Source: Alphaproteobacteria bacterium (GTDB lineage: Bacteria > Pseudomonadota > Alphaproteobacteria > UBA3830). From it: a DNA stretch of 7,881 nt. Below are positions 1-6,726 of this stretch, piece after piece (positions within the stretch are counted from its first letter, which is position 1; every line of letters starts with the position of its first letter). Both the position numbers and the translations under genes were made by a program. The stretch covers positions 1-7,881 of the forward strand of contig BNWE01000064.1 of NCBI GenBank assembly GCA_025998595.1, written 5' to 3'. The notes under the pieces were generated by a model that saw only the letters and a list, made by a program, of their open reading frames with translations, was not told the origin of the DNA and ran no database searches.

Positions 1-70
1 TCTAATACAGTATGGGCTCCCCTTGTGTACCTTTCTCTATCATTCATCCTCTGAGTCTAAAACTTCTAAT

Positions 71-97
71 ACGCTAAAGCAATTCACGCTAAAGCGT
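71..97. repeat. Short direct repeat ACGCTAAAGC, two copies
   Basis: The decamer ACGCTAAAGC occurs at 71-80 and again at 86-95. The second copy forms a small palindrome, ACGC-TAAA-GCGT, at 86-97. The octamer TCTAATAC also occurs at 1-8 and 65-72. The stretch lies downstream of the last minus-strand gene and its terminator. I see no gene, tRNA or clear promoter in 1-126, and the repeats are too short to assign a role. Confidence 0.4.
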
Positions 98-126
98 AAG
101 GTTTATAACCGACCCGTGGAAAATTA

Positions 127-161
127 AAAAGTCCTGTGCCAATACCGACACAGGAACTTTT
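127..161 (-). terminator. Intrinsic terminator of the 769-residue protein gene
   Basis: Read on the minus strand, TCCTGTG (complement of 149-155) pairs perfectly with CACAGGA (complement of 132-138) around a ten-base loop. The 3' arm runs directly into CTTTTTAATTTT. The stem can be lengthened by A/T pairs with one bulged base. It starts about 20 bases past the stop codon at 180-182, which is the expected distance for the intrinsic terminator of that gene. Confidence 0.8.
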
Positions 162-179
162 GATCCGACCTCATGCTGG

Positions 180-2489
180 TCAATGTGTTAGCATATGCTC
201 TGATTCTAGCATTTCTAGGATGAATGCCTTTTTCGTTGCATTGTCGTCTTTGATGGCGTTCTTTAAATTTCCGGCATTGTTGTCTGCTAAATACTTATCG
301 AGAGTCAAATTCGCAAGTGGATTCTCTAGGATCAATTTCACGAAAAAATCTGTATCTCCCAAAACGCCCCTCAATAACTGACACGCAACCTCTTTATATT
401 CATAATCTTTCATCGAATATAGGTCATATGCATGATACCTTGGATTCACCACTACATTGTAAAGTTGGTACTGCCGCGTCCATATATCCTCATATAACTT
501 AGGTATATCGTTGTGCGTTTTTAGATTTGTTTGATACCAACCAAACTCCATTGCTCCTCCGGGCCCCCACTGGGCAGTTACTGGATTATTGGCCAATGAT
601 TGCCAGGCTTTACGCACAATATTATCTTCTTTTTTTCTATTTAGCAAGTGTATGAGAAGAGATTGCCTACAATCTGGATCGGCTCCAAATGTTCCTCTAT
701 AATAATTATTACCAGCTGCCTTATCTATACCATACATGCCATCCAGAAGTTGACCAACTCCCACATTTACCATGCTTATTTCTCCATCCACCTCAATATC
801 CGCGTCTGCAATTCCTCCGTCCTCATCAATGGTTAAGTAGTCTCCCTTTTTTCTCTTGAACTTAAACAATCTATCTTTTACTTCATTAATAACGCTTGTA
901 ACGGTAGCTTTAAGGCGGTCTTTCCAGGAATAGCCTGCTAAATTTTCATGAGCAAGCAAACCATTGGTGCAACTTAAAAGTCCTTGATTGATTCCAGCAG
1001 GGCAGTGATTGTACGCCTGAATTAAAGTTCCCATAATCTTGGCAACAAGCGTGAGATTATCTTCAATGCTTTTAATGGCGGCAGCAATGTTGGCAACGAC
1101 GCCACCGGTTTCCACTAAGTCTTTCTGTACTTTTATTTCATCAAGTTTGCGTCTTGTGGCGGAAAATACATATCGGACATGTTGCAGTAAAAATCCAGCT
1201 CCACACGCTCCGTTTGCACCACAATCCCCATAGTAAGTTTCAAAGTTTAAAGCTTGGCATGCTTCCGCTTCCATTTTTGTCATTTTTGCGTAGGCGACGA
1301 GAAGCGCATTCGCAAGGGAGCGTCTTCCCTCTATGACGATACTAACGCTTGATTTCATGAAGGTAAATGGTTCATTGTTTGTTACTTCAGATAAAAAATC
1401 CGCAAGAAACGTGGTGCTTTTATATCCATTATATCCTGCTACAATATTCATTGTATCCCAAAAAATATTATATATGTAGTCGTTGCCTACGTCAATTTGG
1501 TGTTGCGTTGTGGGCGATAAATGGATTGGGCAAGCGTTACCAATAGACAGCTTCTCAATGATATTCTCTCCTGTGAAGCAATTTTCTTTGAGATGGACGT
1601 TATTACTAATACTGCTGAACAATGTTTTTAGCAGTGGACTAGTTGTACCTCCAGTCAGCTTAACAATCTGTAGAGCATAGAGCGCTTTTCCTGAAAAATG
1701 CGACATGCACTCCGGTGACATTCCAACAATCAACTGTCTCATATTCCAGTTTGATCCGCCACTATTGAATATTTGCAATACATTTGCATGAGTCGAATTA
1801 TTTGTTATTTGCAGTAGATCTATTAGCTTGTCGTTCGCTCCATCAGCATATAACTTTACTGCCTGCAATAGCAACGGTACATCGCCGAAATCGTCCTGCA
1901 ATCTCAGCCCCGTACGCTCTTCCTTTCCGTCCGCGGCAATATCAGTTTCTTCGTATAATTTGACAACCCTTGCCTTTCTGACGTCAATTTTAGCCAGCAA
2001 GCTTTTTGCATCTGCAAAATTATTTTTTTGGTTTTTTATTCTTAATTTGACAAACCATTCTGGGACATATGATAACATACTAGCACCATACGCAGTATGA
2101 ACAACCTTCTCGCCCGGCAGCAGCGCACATACACCGCCTCCAAGATCTTTTGTTAAATTACGGATGTAGTAATCCCGATCATCACTTATGTCATTGGGAG
2201 AGATTGGATCCGGAAAATATTCATGCAAAAACTCGATGGTTTTCGGCAAAAACGTTTTTAGCCGAGAAATCTGCGGTGTTGCTGAGTGTGATGGCAAGTC
2301 AAGTGCAATACTCTTCATATTTTCCATCATACTCTGACGCATATTTGAATGAGTCGCTTTTTCAAGTAGGCCTATTGTCCTGCGACAAATTCTACTATAG
2401 TTGATCGATGTTATGTCATCCATCATCATCGAATAACAATCACATAACATAAGCAAATCCAAGAACACAAATGGCAATATTTTCTTCAT
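180..2489 (-). CDS. Large exported protein of unknown function (769 aa)
   Basis: I do not recognise a family. The N-terminus looks like a Sec signal peptide: two lysines at residues 2-3, a hydrophobic core at 4-15, then polar sequence from about residue 21. Cys16 and Cys18 follow the core, but LML before Cys16 is not a good lipobox, so ordinary secretion is likelier than a lipoprotein. The remainder has no obvious membrane segments. It carries 12 further cysteines, including two in a glycine-rich stretch at about 419-433 (YYGDCGANGACGAGF) and a pair at 496 and 507, which suggests periplasmic or extracellular disulfides. An acidic, glycine-containing segment lies at 555-582. I saw no internal repeats, nuclease, protease or NTPase motif. 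The start is supported by a strong GGAGGA site (2498-2503) eight bases upstream. Gaps of 171 bases upstream and a terminator downstream suggest it is transcribed alone or at the end of an operon. A lineage-specific envelope or effector protein is possible but is only inferred. Confidence 0.85.
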   Translation of the reverse strand: MKKILPFVFLDLLMLCDCYSMMMDDITSINYSRICRRTIGLLEKATHSNMRQSMMENMKSIALDLPSHSATPQISRLKTFLPKTIEFLHEYFPDPISPNDISDDRDYYIRNLTKDLGGGVCALLPGEKVVHTAYGASMLSYVPEWFVKLRIKNQKNNFADAKSLLAKIDVRKARVVKLYEETDIAADGKEERTGLRLQDDFGDVPLLLQAVKLYADGANDKLIDLLQITNNSTHANVLQIFNSGGSNWNMRQLIVGMSPECMSHFSGKALYALQIVKLTGGTTSPLLKTLFSSISNNVHLKENCFTGENIIEKLSIGNACPIHLSPTTQHQIDVGNDYIYNIFWDTMNIVAGYNGYKSTTFLADFLSEVTNNEPFTFMKSSVSIVIEGRRSLANALLVAYAKMTKMEAEACQALNFETYYGDCGANGACGAGFLLQHVRYVFSATRRKLDEIKVQKDLVETGGVVANIAAAIKSIEDNLTLVAKIMGTLIQAYNHCPAGINQGLLSCTNGLLAHENLAGYSWKDRLKATVTSVINEVKDRLFKFKRKKGDYLTIDEDGGIADADIEVDGEISMVNVGVGQLLDGMYGIDKAAGNNYYRGTFGADPDCRQSLLIHLLNRKKEDNIVRKAWQSLANNPVTAQWGPGGAMEFGWYQTNLKTHNDIPKLYEDIWTRQYQLYNVVVNPRYHAYDLYSMKDYEYKEVACQLLRGVLGDTDFFVKLILENPLANLTLDKYLADNNAGNLKNAIKDDNATKKAFILEMLESEHMLTH

Positions 2490-2562
2490 TATACTCTTCC
2501 TCCACTAATATTAGTAAACATACAAAAAAACAAAAGCAACCTTTGCAGAAAATCAAAATAAA

Positions 2563-2571
2563 ATTATCGCA
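2563..2571 (-). promoter_or_regulatory. Candidate extended -10 promoter for the 769-residue protein gene
   Basis: On the minus strand, TGC-GATAAT (complement of 2563-2571) matches an extended -10 element with five of six bases of TATAAT. It would give a leader of about 65-70 bases. No good -35 hexamer is visible at the usual distance, and the region is very AT-rich, so a chance match is quite possible. Confidence 0.3.
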
Positions 2572-2660
2572 AAAGTCGCACCAAATGTAGACTAACACAA
2601 AAACTTAACTTATACAATAATTCTCGTATTATAATTGGATTTTATTTTAAAATGCATTTT

Positions 2661-3368
2661 TTAATTTGAGAATTCGAGAATTTCCCGAGTGGTTTCCGAA
2701 AAATTTCCATCTCTATCGTGAAGTATCAGTCCACTGGTAATTCGCGTAGATTCCATACTGCCTTTTTTGCATTTTACGATTACTCGAATAGCATCCTGAC
2801 CATCTTTGGGAAAAATCGGGATAATTTCAGTAGCTCCAGCTTTTTTAGCCAGAGAGAGTAGAATGTCGGAGATCCGTGATGCATGATGAATTATATAAAA
2901 CATGCCCCCATTCTTTAAGTTCTTTAGACAACAGGAGACCCAGTCTGACAATTCTATGGTTTCAAAGTTGGCCAAAAGTTTCAAATCCGAAACGCGGGTA
3001 GATTTTTTGTTGAAGAATGGAGGATTGGTAACTACATGATCAAACAAATTGTTACGATGATTCTTGTGAAAATTCTCTATACCGACGTTTATTATGTCGA
3101 TATCAAGTGAATTCTCTTCCGAATTGCGCATACATATGTCACATATATCACGATCCACATCAATTGCAGTAATCTGCGCAAATGGATTTTTCAACTTAAG
3201 AATGAGAGAAATCGCCCCAACGCCGCAGCCGACATCCAAAACACTCTGTCCATCTCTTACATTGACAAAACTGGATAAAACAAATGGATCCACCGCCACC
3301 CTATAACCATATTTTGGTTGCAACAACGACACTCTTCCCTTAAGAACATAATCCTTTGTTAATTCCAT
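2661..3368 (-). CDS. trmN6: tRNA1(Val) (adenine(37)-N6)-methyltransferase family protein
   Basis: This is a class I SAM-dependent methyltransferase of the TrmN6/YfiC family (COG4123), which methylates N6 of the adenine next to the anticodon of tRNA1(Val) in the cytoplasm. The family signature GYRVAVDPFVLSSF is at residues 21-34. SAM-binding motif I, VLDVGCGVGAISL, is at 43-55, the acidic residue ending strand 2 is in AIDVD (68-72), and the N6-adenine catalytic motif NPPFF is at 115-119. The length of 235 residues is normal and no key motif is missing. The ATG start has only a weak GGA six bases upstream; the N-terminus beginning MELTKDYVLKGRV fits the family, so I keep it. The gene follows rpoZ by 103 bases with no convincing terminator between them, so co-transcription is plausible. 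The exact tRNA substrate is inferred from the family. Confidence 0.9.
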   Translation of the reverse strand: MELTKDYVLKGRVSLLQPKYGYRVAVDPFVLSSFVNVRDGQSVLDVGCGVGAISLILKLKNPFAQITAIDVDRDICDICMRNSEENSLDIDIINVGIENFHKNHRNNLFDHVVTNPPFFNKKSTRVSDLKLLANFETIELSDWVSCCLKNLKNGGMFYIIHHASRISDILLSLAKKAGATEIIPIFPKDGQDAIRVIVKCKKGSMESTRITSGLILHDRDGNFSETTREILEFSN

Positions 3369-3400
3369 GATTATCCAAACAAATCAACATTCCCAACCGA

Positions 3401-3439
3401 GACAGCAAACACAAAACACATGCCAGCGACTTTGCTGTC
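3401..3439 (-). repeat. 9-bp inverted repeat between rpoZ and trmN6
   Basis: GACAGCAAA at 3401-3409 is the exact reverse complement of TTTGCTGTC at 3431-3439, with a 21-base loop. Neither strand has a T-run after the stem, so it does not look like an intrinsic terminator. A competing pairing, GCCAG (3422-3426) with CTGGC (3456-3460), overlaps its loop. It could be an mRNA hairpin in the rpoZ-trmN6 leader or a protein-binding palindrome. Its function is unknown. Confidence 0.5.
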
Positions 3440-3471
3440 AGTCGTTGATGTATTACTGGCCAATCCGAGAA

Positions 3472-3861
3472 CTAAAAATCCGTATCGATATCAGTATCCA
3501 TATCGACGTCAATATCATTTTCGGAAACAATTGACACATTGTCAGATTCCAGAGGCTTAACATCCAGTTCAATATATGGGCTATAAGTGTCAGCTTCCAT
3601 CAATTCTTCCAGATTCTCATCAAATTCTTCTTCGAATGTAAAAGCTCTAAATTTATCAATTGATCTTTCTTTTAGCTTATCGATTGATACTGTCCTTTCA
3701 GCTATCTCACGAAGAGCAACAACTGCCTTTTTTTCGTCTTTGTCCTCTACGGTAATCGCGTCTCCGGCAAAAATCTGACGAGCTCGCTGCGCAGCGAGAA
3801 TTACCAGGTCGAATCTATTCTCAACGACTTTTTCACAATCTTCAACTGTTATACGCGCCAT
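3472..3861 (-). CDS. rpoZ: DNA-directed RNA polymerase omega subunit
   Basis: Omega is the small RNA polymerase subunit that binds the beta' subunit and helps it fold and assemble. The N-terminal half is typical of alphaproteobacterial omega: [20 protein letters not shown] at 1-20, then [12 protein letters not shown] (22-33) and [15 protein letters not shown] (44-58). At 129 residues it is within the long alphaproteobacterial range. The excess is an acidic C-terminal tail: residues 75-87 are Glu-rich and the final ~15 residues alternate Asp with other residues ([13 protein letters not shown]). The start has a GGAG site (3872-3875) ten bases upstream. In many alphaproteobacteria rpoZ lies beside the (p)ppGpp synthetase/hydrolase gene. 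Here it lies between a glucosyltransferase and trmN6 instead, which suggests rearrangement. Confidence 0.95.
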   Translation of the reverse strand: MARITVEDCEKVVENRFDLVILAAQRARQIFAGDAITVEDKDEKKAVVALREIAERTVSIDKLKERSIDKFRAFTFEEEFDENLEELMEADTYSPYIELDVKPLESDNVSIVSENDIDVDMDTDIDTDF

Positions 3862-3888
3862 ATTTTTTATTCTCCATAAATCTGCAGC

Positions 3889-3917
3889 AGTATATCATAT
3901 GGAATCAATTTATGAAA
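3889..3917 (-). promoter_or_regulatory. Candidate promoter of rpoZ
   Basis: On the minus strand, TGA-TATACT (complement of 3889-3897) is a good extended -10 element, 27 bases upstream of the rpoZ start codon. Seventeen bases further upstream is TTTCAT, a weak -35. The 144-base gap to the preceding glucosyltransferase gene leaves room for an independent promoter. I found no convincing terminator for that upstream gene in the gap. Confidence 0.4.
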
Positions 3918-4005
3918 GAAAGTTAAAACACCATTTGTTCAGCTACACAGAGCCTTTCAGTCTCATGCAACTGATTTATAGTAGATAAAGCCAAACATTA
4001 TCGCA

Positions 4006-5622
4006 CTATCTCCAATGATATATCAATGGCTGATTTGAAAGTGCATGCTTAAAGTCAACTCCCTTTAGTTCCACTAATATTCTGCTGCCACCAACGGAAT
4101 ATATGTCGTACCATTGCTTTGATTTCAATAGAAACTTGTTATGCAAACTCACTTCTTCTTTGTCTAATCTAATAAGTGAGCGATCGTTTATATCCCGGAT
4201 ATAAAGTCCAAGCATGCAATATATTGCGGCATCCCAGTATTCTGGCAGAAGCCTATTATTTATTGGATAAAGCTTGAAAAAATTATCTGCTGCCGGCGTA
4301 CGTATGCTACCAATTATGCACAACGAAGAAAAACGCGCATCCGTGTTTTTTATCTCATAAAAGTCGTTAGCCATATCATAAAACACTTTATCTTGCAGTG
4401 TTTTTTGCATGTGCATTATATTTCCGAATGAATTCATATATGTAATGTTCCAGAGCGCAAAGAAAAACAGAAACGCTTTATATAAATTCCTAAGTATTTT
4501 TCGCGATTCCACTAGCAAATAATTTTTATAAAGCACGCAAGAAATCAAAATACCAAATGTATATAAAAGTCTTGGCACCAATCCACCGTGAACTTCGTGT
4601 TGCCACGAATTAATGGCAGTAGTAGCTCCCAGCGGACAGAGAAGAAATATCGCTAGTCCAATAAATATTATTACAATTCTAGATATTGCGATGGGCTTAC
4701 TTTCTATGTTTTTCCACACATCAGCTACAAAAGATGCAGAAAAAACGACCAAGATTAGCAAAAATATTACGCCAATTGCATTACATGACCAATCGAGATA
4801 TAACCCACAAAAATATAAGCAAACATTTTTCGCCACACAATCGATAACTTCTCCAAAGCTATTCGGAATGACGTTACAGAACATATCCTTATTTTTCAAT
4901 AAGTAGATAGGCATCATAGTGGACAGATAAATCATCAGCGTAACAATTATGTTACGGAACCAATGGCGCATTTCAAGAATTATCTGACATATAGATTTAT
5001 TCTTTGAGAGATTTAGCAATAGTATATACGCGAACAGTATGAAATATACAGCTATTGCCGCCTGGTAAATAAATAGACAAAGTAACAATAAACAGATCGG
5101 AATATGACTGGATGTTCTTGAGTCAATTAAATTCGCATCATATTGTTTCAAAACAGAAGCATATGCAGCCCCAACGGAGCATAACATTGATAATATCATA
5201 AACGGGTTATCAAATCGAAATATCATGCATCCAGCCATATATGGATTGACCACAATAGGCACCAAACACCAACGTGACGTTGGATCCGATAATGATGTGC
5301 CGCAAGTGCCTGATATCATATCCAATATTTTGCCACAAATCAGAGCGCTGCAAGCCAGAAATGCACACGACAGAATCATAAAAAACGGAGAGACATCGTA
5401 GGAAGTTGGCGCCAGGAAGAGCAAAAACTCCAGTATCATTGCTACAGTCCTGCCGTAGGCTATTCCAACCTGAAAATTCTCCATGTATCTAAAATAATCA
5501 TCGTTATATGGGGAATGATAAACCATTATCGTCAAATAGCTGCAGATAGCAACTGTAAAGAAAAATAGAAAGCGGCACATGAGATGTTTTTGGTCACCAT
5601 CGTCCAAAAGTTTATGTATCAT
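4006..5622 (-). CDS. GtrII-like integral membrane glucosyltransferase (GT-C fold)
   Basis: This is a 538-residue inner-membrane protein resembling the Glucos_trans_II (GtrII) family. That family transfers glucose from undecaprenyl-phosphate-glucose to O-antigen or another surface polysaccharide on the periplasmic side. The first membrane helix (about 17-35) is followed by YNDDYFRY (39-46), holding the paired aspartates expected of a GT-C catalytic loop, and by GR at 57-58. FRFDNP at 135-140 and GGLVPR at 346-351 also fit the family. About ten further hydrophobic segments run to residue ~398. A soluble C-terminal domain of ~135 residues follows, whose role is unknown. The ATG has AGGAA (5632-5636) nine bases upstream. 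No gtrA flippase, gtrB bactoprenol glucosyltransferase or O-antigen gene is visible nearby, so donor and acceptor are unproven. Confidence 0.8.
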   Translation of the reverse strand: MIHKLLDDGDQKHLMCRFLFFFTVAICSYLTIMVYHSPYNDDYFRYMENFQVGIAYGRTVAMILEFLLFLAPTSYDVSPFFMILSCAFLACSALICGKILDMISGTCGTSLSDPTSRWCLVPIVVNPYMAGCMIFRFDNPFMILSMLCSVGAAYASVLKQYDANLIDSRTSSHIPICLLLLCLFIYQAAIAVYFILFAYILLLNLSKNKSICQIILEMRHWFRNIIVTLMIYLSTMMPIYLLKNKDMFCNVIPNSFGEVIDCVAKNVCLYFCGLYLDWSCNAIGVIFLLILVVFSASFVADVWKNIESKPIAISRIVIIFIGLAIFLLCPLGATTAINSWQHEVHGGLVPRLLYTFGILISCVLYKNYLLVESRKILRNLYKAFLFFFALWNITYMNSFGNIMHMQKTLQDKVFYDMANDFYEIKNTDARFSSLCIIGSIRTPAADNFFKLYPINNRLLPEYWDAAIYCMLGLYIRDINDRSLIRLDKEEVSLHNKFLLKSKQWYDIYSVGGSRILVELKGVDFKHALSNQPLIYHWR

Positions 5623-5746
5623 AATTATGCATTCCTACTTTCGTTGATTCATTAGATCTATTTCCCAAAACCTCAACTGGCAGATACAAAGTCTAGCATT
5701 TTTTGCGAACTATTGTTTTATTTTTTTAAATTTCTTAAAAACAAGA

Positions 5747-5774
5747 ATTATATAGAGTTAGGAATTGTTACCAA
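5747..5774 (-). promoter_or_regulatory. Candidate sigma70 promoter of the glucosyltransferase gene
   Basis: On the minus strand a perfect -10, TATAAT (complement of 5747-5752), stands 16 bases from TTGGTA (complement of 5769-5774), which matches four of six -35 consensus bases. Transcription would start near 5740 and leave a leader of about 118 bases. The group II intron remnant begins only 20 bases upstream of this -35 element, so the insertion may have replaced upstream control sequence. Confidence 0.45.
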
Positions 5775-5794
5775 ATAATATGGACAAATAAGAT

Positions 5795-6277
5795 GTGCGA
5801 ACAGAGGAAAATGAGAGGAGGAATCAGATCATGGACTCCAAATGAAAGAAAAAACTCTGAAGTTTGAAGCTTTTGGAATACAGTCGGGGACAGACCAGCC
5901 AGGCAAAATCTAACCAACAGCCTGTAGTTAGCCTTGGGTATGAAGCGGTGACGCCAGTACTTAGCGTATGCAAACGAGAGTTAGAGCCGTAAGGAAATCT
6001 GAAGCAGGAACTCCAGAAAATGTCGAAAATAGAAGAGTCGACCTTATGTGTTATAGTGCAGGCAGCAAGTACTGTGTCGAAATTGTGAGAAGCCATGCAC
6101 TTCCCGGAGGCAAAGAGCGCAGCGAGAACACACAGTAGTCCAAAGGAACTGTTGAGATCTCAGGTTCTCTGCGAAAGCGGTAAGGCGATCTTAAGTGTGA
6201 AAGTGTAGTAAAGCCGATGGAGCATGAGAAGTCAGACACAGCAATAGTAGTGACGAAGTCTGTGAAAGCCACGGCCA
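5795..6277 (+). mobile_element. 5' remnant of a group II intron, truncated in the maturase gene
   Basis: The segment is purine-rich and structured, unlike the flanking AT-rich spacers. It begins with GTGCGA (5795-5800), the usual 5' end of bacterial group II introns. Internal blocks such as GGGTATGAAGCGGTGACGCC (5936-5955), AAGCAGGAAC and GAAGCCATGCAC match my memory of domain I in a common proteobacterial intron type. At 6217 an ATG opens the N-terminus of the intron reverse transcriptase/maturase. After about 19 codons the reading stops matching, at the inverted repeat starting at 6270. The rest of the reverse transcriptase and domains V and VI are absent from the window, so this copy should be unable to splice or move. 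It lies opposite to all neighbouring genes. The 3' limit is approximate because the end of the intron and the start of the repeat overlap by a few bases. Confidence 0.75.
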
Positions 6278-6285
6278 TTTCATAA
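6217..6285 (+). pseudogene. Group II intron reverse transcriptase/maturase, N-terminal fragment only
   Basis: The frame reads MEHEKSDTAIVVTKSVKAT and then three unrelated codons before TAA. The pattern of a basic start, KSD, an IVVTK-like strand and a following K is typical of the unstructured N-terminus of group II intron reverse transcriptases of the proteobacterial type. Those proteins continue for another ~450 residues with reverse transcriptase and maturase domains. None of that is present, so the gene is a dead fragment. The fragment itself is too short to be decisive; the intron RNA sequence directly upstream is what makes the call credible. Confidence 0.6.
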
Positions 6286-6293
6286 AATTTTAG

Positions 6294-6325
6294 AAAAATA
6301 AAAATCCTCGCAGCAAGCAGCGAGG
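6294..6325 (-). terminator. Intrinsic terminator, minus strand
   Basis: CCTCGC (6306-6311) and GCGAGG (6320-6325) form a GC-rich six-pair stem with an eight-base loop. Read on the minus strand, the stem is followed by ATTTTTATTTTT. It would stop leftward transcripts entering from the pseudouridine synthase side before they reach the glucosyltransferase promoter, and would also block antisense transcription of the intron remnant. Confidence 0.6.
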
Positions 6326-6375
6326 TATTTAGTAGATTCTGCTTTTTTGTCTTTTTCTCGCAGCAAGCTGCGTGG
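6307..6375. repeat. Two near-identical hairpin motifs spaced 50 bases apart
   Basis: CTCGCAGCAAGC-A-GCG-A-GG at 6307-6325 recurs as CTCGCAGCAAGC-T-GCG-T-GG at 6357-6375, with 17 of 19 bases the same and an offset of exactly 50. The first copy folds as CCTCGC/GCGAGG. The second folds as CGCAGC/GCTGCG around two bases. The bases between the two motifs do not repeat. The changed bases alter the pairing partners rather than abolishing a stem. Confidence 0.55.
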
Positions 6376-6598
6376 AATATATCCCTAAAAAGAGATTTAA
6401 TTGACATTTCAGGCAACTCACTTGATATATTATAAGACTCAAAGCTCGTTGCGGTGTAGAAAACACCACAATTGATCGTTTTTTTGCCACTTTTTTGTGC
6501 ATTTTTCTGTCATGCGAGCCCACAGCATGAGACACAAATGCTTAAAAACGCTCAAATCTCAGCTTGATATATATTTAAAATTTTATGAAACGACCGTG

Positions 6599-6726
6599 TA
6601 TCATTGTGCATGCAGCTTTATTTTTAGCAACTCATACTTGATTGGACTTTTTTCGGAGATCACCTATCACTATTTTCCACAAAAACATGCGCTCAATAAA
6701 AAAAGAAACTTTTTTAAAAATAACTG
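6599..6726. other. AT-rich spacer with no recognisable feature
   Basis: This stretch between the inverted-repeat element and the plus-strand promoter contains homopolymer A and T runs and no open frame with a ribosome binding site. I see no RNA gene or protein remnant in it. Confidence 0.5.

Larger units (their letters stand above)
6270..6598. mobile_element. Putative 329-bp inverted-repeat element (MITE-like) at the intron break
   Basis: Bases 6270-6292 and 6576-6598 are inverted copies of each other with 21 of 23 positions identical; the shared core is TTTCATAAAATTTTA. The left copy sits exactly where the group II intron stops. No transposase is recognisable in the 283 bases between the repeats in any frame, and I could not see a convincing target duplication outside them. 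It could be a non-autonomous element, a deletion derivative of an insertion sequence, or two separate IS ends that recombined. Confidence 0.4.

Noticed and set aside
3957..3974. TCAGT/ACTGA hairpin after the glucosyltransferase gene as its terminator
   Set aside because: The stem has only five pairs, and minus-strand sequence after it is not T-rich.
5824..6416. Two overlapping minus-strand open frames of 90 and 121 codons
   Set aside because: They run antisense across the group II intron remnant and the inverted repeat, have no ribosome binding sites and have implausible compositions. The plus-strand intron explains the open frames.
6453..6467. Hairpin GGTGT-AGAAA-ACACC as a terminator
   Set aside because: The stem has only five pairs and the T-run begins about 13 bases after it, too far for an intrinsic terminator.
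6510..6530. Hairpin TCATGC/GCATGA
   Set aside because: Six A/T-containing pairs with a nine-base loop and no T-run; common by chance in this composition.
6329..6535. Minus-strand open frame of 68 codons inside the inverted-repeat element
   Set aside because: I considered a transposase or toxin-antitoxin remnant, but no motif fits and there is no ribosome site.
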